Of a stretch of 54,714 bases of DNA, positions 29,084-37,468 are shown piece after piece. The notes beneath the pieces are model-generated. The model was not told the origin of the DNA. It did no database searches and worked only from the letters and a program-made list of their open reading frames with translations. The stretch is from assembly GCF_023715105.1 (NCBI RefSeq), contig NZ_JAMBNO010000023.1, positions 1 through 54,714 on the forward strand. Reading direction: 5' to 3'. The position numbers and the translations under genes are program-made. The DNA is from Hydrogenophaga intermedia (GTDB lineage: Bacteria > Pseudomonadota > Gammaproteobacteria > Burkholderiales > Burkholderiaceae_C). The stretch's first letter is position 1, and the number at the start of each line of letters is the position of its first letter.

Positions 29084-30199
29084 TCAACCCCACCAGGGCA
29101 GCAGCCGCTTCATCGCCGCCACCTCGCCGCAGTGGTCGGGCTGGTAGCCGGGCAGTGCCGCCATGCGCTGCTGCCAGGCGCGGCTGCGCAGGCAGTGCAG
29201 CAGGCGCTGGGTCGGCGGGTCATCCAGCGTGGATTTCAGCCCCACCAGCAAATAGCGCTCGTCGGTGAGGGGCACGAAATCGAGCCGCGCGCTGCGCGCG
29301 GCGTACTCGGTGCCCAGGCCGACGTCGGCCGTGCCCCCGGCCACGGCGAGTGCGACCGAGGCGTGCGAGCGTTCGATCTGGTCGTAGCCATCGATGTCAA
29401 GTGGCAGCAACCCGGCGCGTGCCAGCAATTCGTCGAGCAAGAGCCGTGTGCCGGTGCCCAGCGCGCGGTTGACGAAGCGCGCCTGCAGGCGCGCCACGTC
29501 CTGGATGTCGCGCAGGCGCAGGGGATTGCCCGGTGCCACGATCAAGCCCTGCGTGCGCCGTGCGAAGCCGATGATCTTGTGCTGGCCTGGCTTGAGCAGC
29601 GGCCGGTAGGTGCGCGCTGTTGCGGTGCCGGCGCCGGCAAAGGGTTGAGCGTGAAAGCCTGCGATGTTGCATCGGCCCTCGTTGAGCGCGCGGATCGCAT
29701 CCACGCTGCCGCAGAAATGCACATCCAGGTGCAGCGGTTTGCCGCTGTCGGGTTGCGCGGCGTGGCTCACCAGTTCGGTGAGCGCGTGGTCGTGGCTGGC
29801 GTACAGGCGCAGCGTGGGCACGGCCTGGGCGTCGTCCTCGGGCGCCAGCACCTGGGCGAACGCGCGTTCCAGCTCCACGCGCAGGCTCTCCAGTTGCGGG
29901 CCCAGGCGGGCCTGGGCCAGGCGCTCGGCCGCGAGCAGCTTCTCACCGAAGGGCGTGAGGCGGGCGGCCTGGCCGCGCTCCCAGAAGATCAGCCCCTGCC
30001 CGAGTTCGGTTTCCCAGTCCTTGAGCTGGCCCCAGATATGGCGGTAGGAAAACCCCAGTTCGCGTGCCGCGGCCGAGATCGATCCGCTGTTCTTGATGGC
30101 CTGCAACACGTCCATCATGGGGTTGCGCAGGGGCGATCCTCCCGGTGTGGCGGCGTGGTCCTGTGTGCTCAGGTGGTAGGCCAGCTCGATGCGTCGCAT
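29084..30199 (-). CDS. ModE-like regulator with molybdate/tungstate-type binding domain (proposed TupR)
   Basis: The N-terminal HTH (about residues 25-95) has the ModE/LysR pattern VLQAIKNSGSISAAARELGF and YRHIWGQLKDWETELGQGLI. The remaining roughly 260 residues are not the Mop repeats of ModE but a type-2 periplasmic-binding fold (RLYASHDHALTELVSHA, VHFCGSVDAIRALNEGRCNI, GLIVAPGNPLRLRDIQD, RFVNRALGTGTRLLLDELL), as in the one-component molybdate/tungstate regulators with a PBP-like domain. It diverges from tupBCA with 97 bp between. The inverted repeat at 30225-30242 lies in that gap and is also found in the aor promoter, so this protein is the best candidate for a tungsten regulator. The effector is inferred. 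Confidence 0.83.
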   Translation of the reverse strand: MRRIELAYHLSTQDHAATPGGSPLRNPMMDVLQAIKNSGSISAAARELGFSYRHIWGQLKDWETELGQGLIFWERGQAARLTPFGEKLLAAERLAQARLGPQLESLRVELERAFAQVLAPEDDAQAVPTLRLYASHDHALTELVSHAAQPDSGKPLHLDVHFCGSVDAIRALNEGRCNIAGFHAQPFAGAGTATARTYRPLLKPGQHKIIGFARRTQGLIVAPGNPLRLRDIQDVARLQARFVNRALGTGTRLLLDELLARAGLLPLDIDGYDQIERSHASVALAVAGGTADVGLGTEYAARSARLDFVPLTDERYLLVGLKSTLDDPPTQRLLHCLRSRAWQQRMAALPGYQPDHCGEVAAMKRLLPWWG

Positions 30200-30224
30200 G
30201 GCGGCGAGTGTGCCTCAAGGACCT

Positions 30225-30247
30225 TATGCAAGCCGGTGCATACCGCG
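30225..30247. promoter_or_regulatory. Inverted repeat TATGCA-N6-TGCATA + CCGCG in the tupR/tupB promoter region
   Basis: Left arm TATGCA 30225-30230, spacer AGCCGG, right arm TGCATA 30237-30242, then CCGCG. The centre lies 34 bp upstream of the regulator start and 63 bp upstream of the tupB start. The same arms, spacing and right flank occur at 47911-47933. It is proposed as the binding site of the ModE-like regulator. Confidence 0.65.
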
Positions 30248-30296
30248 TGAACACGTAGGGCGCACGTGGCCGGGCATGGCTAAGCTTCCGGTCGCT

Positions 30297-31025
30297 ATGA
30301 GTACCTTTTCCGACAGCGTCGGCGTGGCCATCGGCCTTGTCTTCTCCGGCGATGCCGGCCTGTGGTCCATCGTGTGGCGTTCGCTGCTGGTCAGCGTGCT
30401 GGCCGCCGCCATTGCGTATGCGGTGGGCTTGCTCGCTGGTGCCTGGCTGGCCGCCGCGCGCTTCAAGGGTCGCGGTGCGGTACTCACGCTGCTCAACACC
30501 GCGCTGGCGGTGCCCGCGGTGGTGGTGGGTCTGGTGGTGTACCTGCTGCTGTCGCGCTCGGGGCCGCTGGGCTTTCTGGGCTGGTTGTTCAGCGTGCCCG
30601 CCATGGTCGTGGCGCAGACGCTGCTCGTGCTGCCGCTGGTGACGGCGCTGGTGCGCCAGGTGGTGGAAGACGCCGACCTCGGCCACGGCGAGCAACTTCG
30701 CTCCCTGGGCGCCGGCACGCTGATGCGCAGCCTGCTGCTGGCCTGGGACGAGCGTTACGCGCTGCTCACCATCTTCATCACCGCCTTCGGCCGTGCCATC
30801 TCCGAAGTCGGCACCGTGATGATCGTGGGCGGCAACATCGACGGCTTCACGCGCGTGATGACCACCGCCATCGCGCTGGAAACCAGCAAGGGTGACCTGC
30901 CGTTGGCGCTAGGGCTTGGGGTGGTGCTGCTGGCCGTGGTGCTGCTGCTCAACGCGCTGGTGTCGCTGGTGCGGCGCTGGCGCGAACGCGCCGACGGCTT
31001 GATGCCCGTGGGAGCTGCAGCGTGA
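30297..31025 (+). CDS. tupB: Tungstate ABC transporter permease TupB
   Basis: A 242-aa inner-membrane permease with about five to six helices and the binding-protein-dependent EAA loop (LRSLGAGTLMRSLLLAWDERYA, preceding FGRAISEVGTVMIVGGNIDG). The sequence FGRAISEVGTVMIVGGNI is typical of TupB/WtpB-type permeases that import tungstate. ATG 30297 has no Shine-Dalgarno sequence; TAAGCT lies ten bases before it. It is first in the tupB-tupC-tupA operon and overlaps tupC by GTGA. Confidence 0.9.
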   Translation: MSTFSDSVGVAIGLVFSGDAGLWSIVWRSLLVSVLAAAIAYAVGLLAGAWLAAARFKGRGAVLTLLNTALAVPAVVVGLVVYLLLSRSGPLGFLGWLFSVPAMVVAQTLLVLPLVTALVRQVVEDADLGHGEQLRSLGAGTLMRSLLLAWDERYALLTIFITAFGRAISEVGTVMIVGGNIDGFTRVMTTAIALETSKGDLPLALGLGVVLLAVVLLLNALVSLVRRWRERADGLMPVGAAA

Positions 31026-31780
31026 CCAGCCTGCCGGTGGTCAAGGCCTTGGTGCCCACAACCTGTTTCGAACTGCGCGGCCTGCAGGTGCGCCTGGGCC
31101 CGCCACCGCGCGCGCCCGCGCTCGACGACGTGAACCTGCGCATCGTCGAGGGTGAGCGCGTCGCCCTCATCGGCGCCAACGGCAGCGGCAAGAGCACGTT
31201 GCTGCGCGCCCTGCACGGCCTGCTGCCGCTGGCCGCCGGCCATTGCCTGCGCCCGGCCGCGCCGCGTATGGCCATGCTGTTCCAGCGCCCGCACATGCTG
31301 CGTGTGCGCGCGCTGCACAACGTGACACTGGGCCTGTGGCTCAAGGGTGTGCCGTGGGCCGAGGCGCGCGCCCGCGCGCACGAGGCGCTGGCCCGCGTGG
31401 GCCTGGGCGATATCGCGCAGCGCAACGGCCGCGCGCTCTCGGGCGGGCAGCAGCAGCGCCTGGCGTTGGCGCGCGCCTGGGCACTCAAGCCCGACATCTG
31501 GCTGCTCGACGAGCCGACCGCGAGCCTGGACCCGCACGCCAAGCGCGAGGTCGAGGAACTGATTGCCGAGTTCACCGCCACGCGCGCGGGCGTGCGCCCC
31601 ACCACGCTGGTGTTCGCCAGCCACAACCTCGGCCAGGTCAAGCGCCTGGCCAGCCGCGTGATCTACCTCGAGCAGGGTCGGGTGCTGGCGGACCTGCCCG
31701 TGGACGATTTTTTCAACGCCGATCTGTTGCAGGCCTTATGCCCGCACGCCCATCTGTTTGTTCAAGGAGAAAGCTGGTGA
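31022..31780 (+). CDS. tupC: Tungstate ABC transporter ATPase TupC
   Basis: The cytoplasmic ATPase subunit, 252 aa. Walker A GANGSGKST is at residues 51-59, the signature LSGGQQQ at 139-145, and Walker B IWLLDEPTAS near 159-168, with the switch histidine in FASHNLGQ. The start is GTG 31022, overlapping tupB by 4 nt; the end overlaps tupA by 4 nt. There is no C-terminal Mop/TOBE regulatory domain, unlike ModC at 39718-40809, as usual for TupC. Confidence 0.9.
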   Translation: MTSLPVVKALVPTTCFELRGLQVRLGPPPRAPALDDVNLRIVEGERVALIGANGSGKSTLLRALHGLLPLAAGHCLRPAAPRMAMLFQRPHMLRVRALHNVTLGLWLKGVPWAEARARAHEALARVGLGDIAQRNGRALSGGQQQRLALARAWALKPDIWLLDEPTASLDPHAKREVEELIAEFTATRAGVRPTTLVFASHNLGQVKRLASRVIYLEQGRVLADLPVDDFFNADLLQALCPHAHLFVQGESW

Positions 31781-32580
31781 AAGCCGTTCGCACCCTCGTC
31801 GCCCTGTCTGCCGGTCTGCTCATCGGCGGTGCCGCGCTCGCGCAAAGCATCGTCGTCGCGTCCACCACGTCCACCGAGCAGTCGGGCCTGTTCGGCCACA
31901 TCCTGCCGTTGTTCAAGCAGGCCACGGGCATCGACGTGAAGGTGGTGGCCCTGGGCACCGGCCAAGCCATCGACATGGCGCGCCGCGGTGATGCCGACGT
32001 GCTGTTCGTGCACGACAAGGTGGCCGAAGAAAAGTTCGTCGCCGACGGTTTCTCGGCCAGGCGCCAGGAGGTCATGTACAACGACTTCGTGCTCGTCGGC
32101 CCAAGGAGCGACCCGGCCCGCACCGCTGGCAAGGACGTGGTGGCCGCCCTGCAGAAGGTGGCCGCGTCCAACGCGCCCTTCATCTCGCGCGGCGACAAAA
32201 GTGGCACGCACGCGGCCGAGTTGCGCTTCTGGAAAATGACCGCCACCGATGCCAACAAGGGCAGCGGTTACCGGGAATGTGGCTGCGGCATGGGCCCGGC
32301 GCTCAACATCGCCTCCGGCAGCGGCGCCTATGCGCTCACCGACCGCGGCACCTGGCTCAACTTCAGGAACCGCGGTGACCTGGTGGTGCTCGTCGAGGGT
32401 GACCGGCGCCTGTTCAACCAGTACGGCGTGATGCTGGTGAGCGCGGCCAGGCACCCGCAGGTGAAAACGGTCGAGGGCCAGCGCTTCGTGGACTGGATCA
32501 CCGGCGCCGCCGGCCAGGCCGCCATCGCCAGCCACAAGATCGGTGGCGAGCAGTTGTTCTTTCCGAACGCGATGAAGTGA
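31777..32580 (+). CDS. tupA: Tungstate-binding protein TupA
   Basis: A periplasmic binding protein of 267 aa with a signal peptide ending near ALAQ (residue 23). The mature protein opens SIVVASTTSTEQSGLFGHIL; the TTST motif (residues 30-33) belongs to the TupA oxyanion pocket, and FISRGDKSGTHAAEL is the second anion loop. TupA proteins select tungstate strongly over molybdate. The start is GTG 31777, coupled to tupC. The gene ends 3 bp before the convergent SulP stop. Confidence 0.92.
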   Translation: MKAVRTLVALSAGLLIGGAALAQSIVVASTTSTEQSGLFGHILPLFKQATGIDVKVVALGTGQAIDMARRGDADVLFVHDKVAEEKFVADGFSARRQEVMYNDFVLVGPRSDPARTAGKDVVAALQKVAASNAPFISRGDKSGTHAAELRFWKMTATDANKGSGYRECGCGMGPALNIASGSGAYALTDRGTWLNFRNRGDLVVLVEGDRRLFNQYGVMLVSAARHPQVKTVEGQRFVDWITGAAGQAAIASHKIGGEQLFFPNAMK

Positions 32581-32583
32581 GGC

Positions 32584-34314
32584 TCAGGCGAGCGCCTGTG
32601 CCGCCTGGTGGTGCGTGAGGAACACGCGCCCGCTCAGGCGTTGCAGGAAGTCGCTGCGCTGCAGCTTGTCCATCACCGGGCCCTTCACCTCGGACAAATG
32701 CAACTGAAGACCGGCGTCGCGCAGGCGCTCGTTGATGGCTTCCAGGCTGTCGAGCGCACTGGCGTCGATGTCGTTGATGGCCGAACATTGCAGCACGACG
32801 TGGCGCAGGGCAGGGCGCGCGGCCACAGCCGCGTTGATGCGGTCCTCCAGCGCGCGGGCGTTGGCGAAGTACAGACTTTCGTCCATGCGCAGCGCCAGCA
32901 CGTCGAGCTGCGTGATGACCTGGTGCCGCAGCACGTTGCGGTAGTGCTCGGTGCCCGGCACCTGGCCCACCTCGGCGATGTGCGGCTGGCTGGTGCGCCA
33001 CAGGTGCAGCACCAGTGACAGGCCCACGCCGGCCACCAGGCCGCTTTCCACGCCCGCCGCGAGCGTGACCAACAGCGTGGCCAGCACGGCGATGAAGTCG
33101 GCCTTGGCATAGACCCAGGTGCGGCGCAGGATGCCGAAGTCCACCAGCGCGAGCACGGCCACCACGATGGTGGCGGCCAGCGTGGCCTGTGGCAAGTAAA
33201 ACAGGGCGGGCGTGAGCAGCAGCGAGGCCAGCAGGATGCCCGCCGCCGTGTAGACACCGGCCGCGGGCGTCTGCGCGCCGGCGTCGAAGTTCACCACCGA
33301 GCGCGCGAAACCGCCGGTGACCGGAAAGCCCCCGGTGAAGGCGGCGCCGAGGTTGCTGCCGCCCAGCGCCACGAGCTCCTGGTCGGGTTCGATGCGCTGG
33401 CGGCGCTTGGCCGCGAGCGTCTGGCCGACCGACACCGATTCGACGAAGCCGACCACGCTGATGAGCAGCGCGGGCACCAGCAGTGACTGCAGCAGCGCCA
33501 TGTCCCACAGCGGCTGGGTGAGCGGTGGCAGCCCTTGCGGGACCGCGCCCACCAGCTTCACGCCGTGGGTGCCGGCGTCGATGGCCCAGGCGAACACGGT
33601 GGCTGCCACGATGGCAGCCACCGGCCCGGCCTTGGCGCCCAATTCGGCCGCGCGTGGCGGCACACCCAGGCGGCGCAGCAGCGGCTGCAGACCGCGCCGC
33701 ACCCAGAACAGGAAAGCCAGGCTTGACAGGCCGACGCCCAGCGTGAGCCCGTTGACCGCGCCGCGCTGCGCCCACAGCGCCGAGACCATCTCGATCAGCG
33801 TATGCCCGCCGGCCGACACGCCGAGCAGCGTCTTGAGCTGGCTCGCGGCAATCAGGATGCCCGAGGCGGTGATGAAGCCGGCGATGACCGGGTGGCTCAG
33901 GAAGTTGGCGAGAAAACCCAAGCGCAGCAAGCCCATGGCCAGCAGGATCAGCCCCGACAGGAACGCCAGCGTGATCGCCACGGCGATGTAGTGGCCGGTG
34001 CCCGCGGCCGCGTGCTCGCCCACGGCCGCGGCCGTCATCAGCGAGACCACCGCCACCGGCCCCACGGCCAGCACGCGGCTGGTGCCCAGCAGCGCGTAGA
34101 TGACCAGTGGCGCCACGCTCGCGTACAAGCCCACCTCGGGCGGCAGCCCGGCCAGCTGCGCATAGGCCAGGCTCTGCGGAATCAGCATCAGCGTGACGAT
34201 GGCCGCAGCGAGCGCGTCGCGCAGCAGCGTGTCGCGGTCGTACTGGCGCGCCCAGTGTCGCACCGGCAGATCGGGACACCAGTGGCGGGCAGCGGGCTTG
34301 TGGGCGGTGGTCAT
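32584..34314 (-). CDS. SulP family anion transporter with STAS domain
   Basis: A 576-aa protein with the SulP membrane core (signature SLAYAQLAGLPPEVGLYASVAPLVIYALLG-like block near residues 49-77, GFVESVSVGQTLA in the middle) and a C-terminal STAS domain (about residues 460-560, LRMDESLYFANARALEDRI, CSAINDIDASALDSLEAI). Such carriers move sulfate, bicarbonate or other anions across the inner membrane. It is the last gene of a run headed by the BigR-type regulator, 7 bp after the DUF442 gene, so sulfate or sulfite export or uptake tied to sulfide oxidation is the likeliest job. Confidence 0.87.
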   Translation of the reverse strand: MTTAHKPAARHWCPDLPVRHWARQYDRDTLLRDALAAAIVTLMLIPQSLAYAQLAGLPPEVGLYASVAPLVIYALLGTSRVLAVGPVAVVSLMTAAAVGEHAAAGTGHYIAVAITLAFLSGLILLAMGLLRLGFLANFLSHPVIAGFITASGILIAASQLKTLLGVSAGGHTLIEMVSALWAQRGAVNGLTLGVGLSSLAFLFWVRRGLQPLLRRLGVPPRAAELGAKAGPVAAIVAATVFAWAIDAGTHGVKLVGAVPQGLPPLTQPLWDMALLQSLLVPALLISVVGFVESVSVGQTLAAKRRQRIEPDQELVALGGSNLGAAFTGGFPVTGGFARSVVNFDAGAQTPAAGVYTAAGILLASLLLTPALFYLPQATLAATIVVAVLALVDFGILRRTWVYAKADFIAVLATLLVTLAAGVESGLVAGVGLSLVLHLWRTSQPHIAEVGQVPGTEHYRNVLRHQVITQLDVLALRMDESLYFANARALEDRINAAVAARPALRHVVLQCSAINDIDASALDSLEAINERLRDAGLQLHLSEVKGPVMDKLQRSDFLQRLSGRVFLTHHQAAQALA

Positions 34315-34321
34315 GGGCGGC

Positions 34322-34738
34322 TCAGTTCCGACCCGTCGGCTGCGGCAGGCCGCGCAGATCGAAGCCCGCGGCGGCGGCGGTCTCGATCACCTCGGCCCAC
34401 GGGCGTTCGGCACCCCGGGACATGGCCCACAGCGTGGCGCAGCGTGTGCCGCTGCGGCAATAGGCCAGCACCGGGCCATCGGCCTGCGCCAACGCGTCGC
34501 CGAAGGCTCGGGCCTGTTCAGGCGTGATGCGCCCGCTGATCACCGGCTGGAACACGAAGCGCATGCCGGCGGCGGCCGCGGCCTGCGCCATGGCTTCGTG
34601 GTCGGGCTGGCCAGGTTGTTCGCCGTCGGGGCGGTTGCAGATCAAGGTGGTGTAGCCCGCGGCCGCGGCGGCGCGCACGTCGCTCGGCACGAGTTGGGCG
34701 GCCACCGCCAGTTGGGGGGTGAGGCGGCGCAGGTCCAT
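34322..34738 (-). CDS. DUF442 / TIGR01244 family phosphatase-like sulfurtransferase
   Basis: A small protein of 138 aa with the dual-specificity-phosphatase-like loop AYCRSGTRCATLW (Cys94 to Arg99). In many bacteria this domain (BLH N-terminal part) accompanies the persulfide dioxygenase in BigR-controlled operons, either fused or as a neighbour, and is thought to move sulfane sulfur. Here it is a separate gene in the same operon, with the metallo-beta-lactamase partner divergent at 36066. The reaction is not proven. A second cysteine follows the loop, which would suit a thiol relay. Confidence 0.82.
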   Translation of the reverse strand: MDLRRLTPQLAVAAQLVPSDVRAAAAAGYTTLICNRPDGEQPGQPDHEAMAQAAAAAGMRFVFQPVISGRITPEQARAFGDALAQADGPVLAYCRSGTRCATLWAMSRGAERPWAEVIETAAAAGFDLRGLPQPTGRN

Positions 34739-34757
34739 GGTGTTCCCTCGCTGAGCT

Positions 34758-35195
34758 TCAGGCCTTGGGCGCGGGCTTGAGTGTGCTCACGCGCTCCAGC
34801 CACTCGAACACCGCCATGCCAGCCACCATGGCGGCCACGAACACCGCGCCCTTGACCTCGCCCGAGGCCATGGAGACCAGCCCGGGGCCCGGGCAGAAGC
34901 CCGCCAGGCCCCAGCCCACGCCAAAGGTGAGGCTGCCGATGACCAGACGCTTGTCGATGGCCGTGGCCTTGGGCAGGTGCATGGCACCCCCGAGGAAGTT
35001 GCGCGTGCGCTGCTTGGCGAGCGCGTAGGCGAAGAAGCCGACGGCGATGGCGCCGCCCATCACGAAGGCGAGCGACGGGTCCCAGTTGCCGAACAGGTCG
35101 AGGAAGCCTTGCACCTTGCCGGGGTCGGTCATGCCCGAGAGGATGAGGCCGAGGCCGAACAGCAGGCCGACGATGAAAGCGGAGAGTTTCTGCAT
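34758..35195 (-). CDS. YeeE/YedE family membrane protein (DUF6691), second half-module
   Basis: A 145-aa inner-membrane protein with about four helices. It has the family motif GLILSGMTDPGKVQGFLDLFGNWD and a cysteine in GLAGFCPGPGLVSMASGE. YeeE/YedE (TsuA-like) proteins carry sulfur as thiosulfate through the membrane using conserved cysteines. Two short genes in tandem make up what is one longer protein in other bacteria. It begins 10 bp after the first half-module's stop. Confidence 0.85.
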   Translation of the reverse strand: MQKLSAFIVGLLFGLGLILSGMTDPGKVQGFLDLFGNWDPSLAFVMGGAIAVGFFAYALAKQRTRNFLGGAMHLPKATAIDKRLVIGSLTFGVGWGLAGFCPGPGLVSMASGEVKGAVFVAAMVAGMAVFEWLERVSTLKPAPKA

Positions 35196-35205
35196 GGTGT
35201 GGACC

Positions 35206-35643
35206 TCAGATCAGGTGACGGATGACGAACACGGTGACGAAGCCCGTGCCCATGAAGGCCAGCGTGGCCACCAACGACCGTGGCGACAGGCGCGAGAGCC
35301 CGCACACGCCGTGGCCGCTGGTGCAGCCCGAGCCATAGCGCGTGCCGATGCCCACCAACAGCCCGGCCAGCACGACCAGGCCGAAGCCGGCGTCGATGCG
35401 CGGCGCGGTGATGAAGCCCGCGGGTGCGATCAGGGCGTAGACGGCGGGCGCGGCCAGCAGGCCCGCGATCAGCGCCACGCGCCAGCCGATGTCGCCCGCC
35501 TTGGGCGAGAGCAGGCCGCCCACGATGCCGCTGATGCCGAGCACGCGGCCATTGAGCAGGATGAACAGGGCGGAGGCCACCCCGAGCAGAACGCCGCCGG
35601 CCAGCGAGGCCCAGGGCGTGAAGTTGGCGAAGTCGATGGTCAT
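35206..35643 (-). CDS. YeeE/YedE family membrane protein, first half-module
   Basis: A 145-aa inner-membrane protein with about four helices and motifs [21 protein letters not shown] and [23 protein letters not shown]. The [10 protein letters not shown] cysteine motif is that of the sulfur-conducting YeeE/YedE family. It is the partner of the next gene and is co-transcribed behind the BigR-like regulator (13-bp gap). Thiosulfate or sulfane-sulfur transfer into or out of the cell is inferred from family knowledge. Confidence 0.86.
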   Translation of the reverse strand: MTIDFANFTPWASLAGGVLLGVASALFILLNGRVLGISGIVGGLLSPKAGDIGWRVALIAGLLAAPAVYALIAPAGFITAPRIDAGFGLVVLAGLLVGIGTRYGSGCTSGHGVCGLSRLSPRSLVATLAFMGTGFVTVFVIRHLI

Positions 35644-35656
35644 GGCGTGCGGTCCT

Positions 35657-35968
35657 TCAGGGGTTGCAGAACTGTTGATGAAGCGTGCGGATGACGGCCA
35701 GCGCCTGCGGGCTGTCGATGCGGTAATAGATGTTCTTGCCTTCGCGGCGCGTGCTCACCAGCGTCTCTTCGCGCAGCACGGTGAGCTGCTGCGACAGCGT
35801 GGGTTGCACGATGCCCAAGGCGGCTTCCAGTTCGCCGACGTTGTGCTCGCCCTGGACCAGCTGGCACAGCAGCATGAGCCGGTCGGGGTTGGAGAGCACC
35901 TTCATGAGGCGGCAGGCGTCGGCGGCAGCGGCCTGCATGTCTTCAAGATTGAGTTTGACGCTCGGCAT
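35657..35968 (-). CDS. bigR: ArsR-family regulator, BigR/SqrR-type sulfide/persulfide sensor
   Basis: A 103-aa winged-helix repressor with [43 protein letters not shown]. Cysteines Cys35 (LLCQL) and Cys101 (QFCNP) sit where BigR and SqrR form the disulfide or polysulfide bridge that releases DNA. It lacks the ArsR metal-binding CVC motif. It is the first gene of its operon and diverges from the metallo-beta-lactamase gene; the 35-bp palindrome at 36002-36036 between them is the obvious operator. Confidence 0.88.
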   Translation of the reverse strand: MPSVKLNLEDMQAAAADACRLMKVLSNPDRLMLLCQLVQGEHNVGELEAALGIVQPTLSQQLTVLREETLVSTRREGKNIYYRIDSPQALAVIRTLHQQFCNP

Positions 35969-36001
35969 GGTGATGTCGGGTGGGTTCTGTCGATGAACAT
36001 C

Positions 36002-36036
36002 AATATATTGACAAATAGATTGTCTGTCAATATATT
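36002..36036. promoter_or_regulatory. BigR-type operator that is also a consensus promoter on both strands
   Basis: Perfect 12-bp arms AATATATTGACA (36002-36013) and TGTCAATATATT (36025-36036) flank an 11-bp spacer. On the plus strand TTGACA (36008-36013), a 17-bp spacer and TATATT (36031-36036) form a sigma-70 promoter. By symmetry, the minus strand has TTGACA (36030-36025), 17 bp and TATATT (36007-36002). A bound repressor would block both promoters at once. Confidence 0.85.
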
Positions 36037-36065
36037 AATGACGACTTATTAAAAAGGAGTGCCCC

Positions 36066-36941
36066 ATGTCCGCTGCCAGCCCCCGTCTTCAGGTCCACGG
36101 CCACTTCGACCCGGCCACGTGGACCGTCACCTACGTCGTGCACAACGGTCCGGGCACGCCCGCGGCCATCATCGACTCGGTGCTCGACTACGACCCCAAG
36201 TCCGGCCGCACGCGCACCGTGTCGGCGGACGCGGTGATCGCCTACGTGAAGGCCAACGATCTCAAGGTTGAATGGATCCTTGAGACGCACGCGCACGCCG
36301 ATCACCTCTCGGCCGCGCCGTACCTGAAGAAACAACTTGGTGGGCGCATCGGCATCGGCGGGCGCATCACTCAGGTGCAGAAGGTTTTCAAGGCCATCTT
36401 CAACCTGGAACCGGAGTTCCGCCTCGACGGCTCTCAGTTCGACCACCTGTTCCAGGAGGGCGAGAAGTTCCGCATCGGTGAGCTCGAGGCCGAGGTGCTC
36501 TACGTGCCGGGGCACACACCAGCCTGCGCGGCCTATCACGTGGGCGACGCGGTGTTCGTCGGCGACACGCTGTTCATGCCCGATGTCGGCACCGCGCGAT
36601 GCGACTTCCCCGGCGGCGACGCGAAAACCCTCTACGCCTCCACCCGCAAGATCCTTTCGCTGCCACCCGAGACGCGCCTCTTCATGTGCCACGACTACCC
36701 GCCCGCGGGGCGCGCGGTGCGCTTCGAGAGCACGGTGGCCGAGCAGCGCGCGCACAACATCCACGTGAACGACGGCATCAGCGAACAGCAGTTCGTGGAC
36801 ATGCGCGCCCAGCGCGACGCGACGCTGGAGATGCCCAACCTGATCCTGCCCTCGGTGCAGGTGAACATCCGCGCCGGGGAGCTGCCGCCTGCCGAACCCA
36901 ACGGCGTGCGCTACCTCAAGATTCCGGTCAACGCGCTGTGA
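36066..36941 (+). CDS. MBL-fold persulfide-dioxygenase-like hydrolase (BLH type)
   Basis: A 291-aa metallo-beta-lactamase fold protein with the metal motif THAHADHLSAA (His75, His77, Asp79, His80), then VPGHTPACAAYHVGDAVFVGDTLF and FMCHDYPP with further metal ligands. The layout (FDPATWTVTYVV start, PDVGTARCDFPGGDA) matches BLH/ETHE1-like persulfide dioxygenases, which oxidise glutathione persulfide to sulfite and relieve hydrogen sulfide stress. It is divergent from bigR with GGAG before the ATG. Its last 31 bp overlap the convergent next gene. Confidence 0.87.
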   Translation: MSAASPRLQVHGHFDPATWTVTYVVHNGPGTPAAIIDSVLDYDPKSGRTRTVSADAVIAYVKANDLKVEWILETHAHADHLSAAPYLKKQLGGRIGIGGRITQVQKVFKAIFNLEPEFRLDGSQFDHLFQEGEKFRIGELEAEVLYVPGHTPACAAYHVGDAVFVGDTLFMPDVGTARCDFPGGDAKTLYASTRKILSLPPETRLFMCHDYPPAGRAVRFESTVAEQRAHNIHVNDGISEQQFVDMRAQRDATLEMPNLILPSVQVNIRAGELPPAEPNGVRYLKIPVNAL

Positions 36942-37378
36942 CAGTCGCGACGCCAGGGGTCAGGGGGGTCGGGCACTGCCGAGGAGTGGTGCTCGACGAT
37001 GCGCCACGACGCGATACCCGCACCGGGCGCGACGGGGGCATCGGCCTCAAGGCGCAACACCAGCGTGAACCGTGCCGCCAGCACCCGTCCGGGCGCAAGC
37101 TCGAGGTCGTAGCGGCCGCTCTGGATGACCACCCCGTCGCCCAGCGCGCGCCCACGCCGCTCGATCAGCACCATGCGTGGCCGCGGATGCAGGTCGAACA
37201 CCCGCGCGAAGTAGGCCCGCACGCCCGTCGGGTGGTCGATCGCTTGCGGCGCGGTCGTTCCCCACAGGCGGGCGTCGGGTACATATAGGGCCGTGATGGC
37301 CGCCAAGTCCGCGGCGTTGAAGGCCGCCAGCCAACGGTCAGGTAGCGCGTGGGCGGCAGCGAGGGCGTCGGGGTTCAT
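36911..37378 (-). CDS. Nuclear transport factor 2 / SnoaL-like protein
   Basis: A 155-aa single-domain alpha+beta-barrel protein: ALPDRWLAAFNAADLAAITALYVPDARLW at the start is the typical NTF2-like helix-turn, followed by RAYFARVFDLHPRPRMVLIE and a beta sheet with FTLVLRLEADAP. Members include SgcJ/EcaC-type proteins with diverse ligand-binding roles; none can be assigned. The start is ATG 37378. Its 3' end overlaps the persulfide-dioxygenase-like gene on the other strand by 31 bp, an unusually deep convergent overlap. Confidence 0.72.
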   Translation of the reverse strand: MNPDALAAAHALPDRWLAAFNAADLAAITALYVPDARLWGTTAPQAIDHPTGVRAYFARVFDLHPRPRMVLIERRGRALGDGVVIQSGRYDLELAPGRVLAARFTLVLRLEADAPVAPGAGIASWRIVEHHSSAVPDPPDPWRRDCHSALTGILR

Positions 37379-37468
37379 GGGTGCGTGGGGTAGCCAAACT
37401 GTCGGAAATCTTGCCACACGCCCTGCAGAGCACGCGCGTTTTGCTTGCAAATCAAGGGCTTGCAACGG

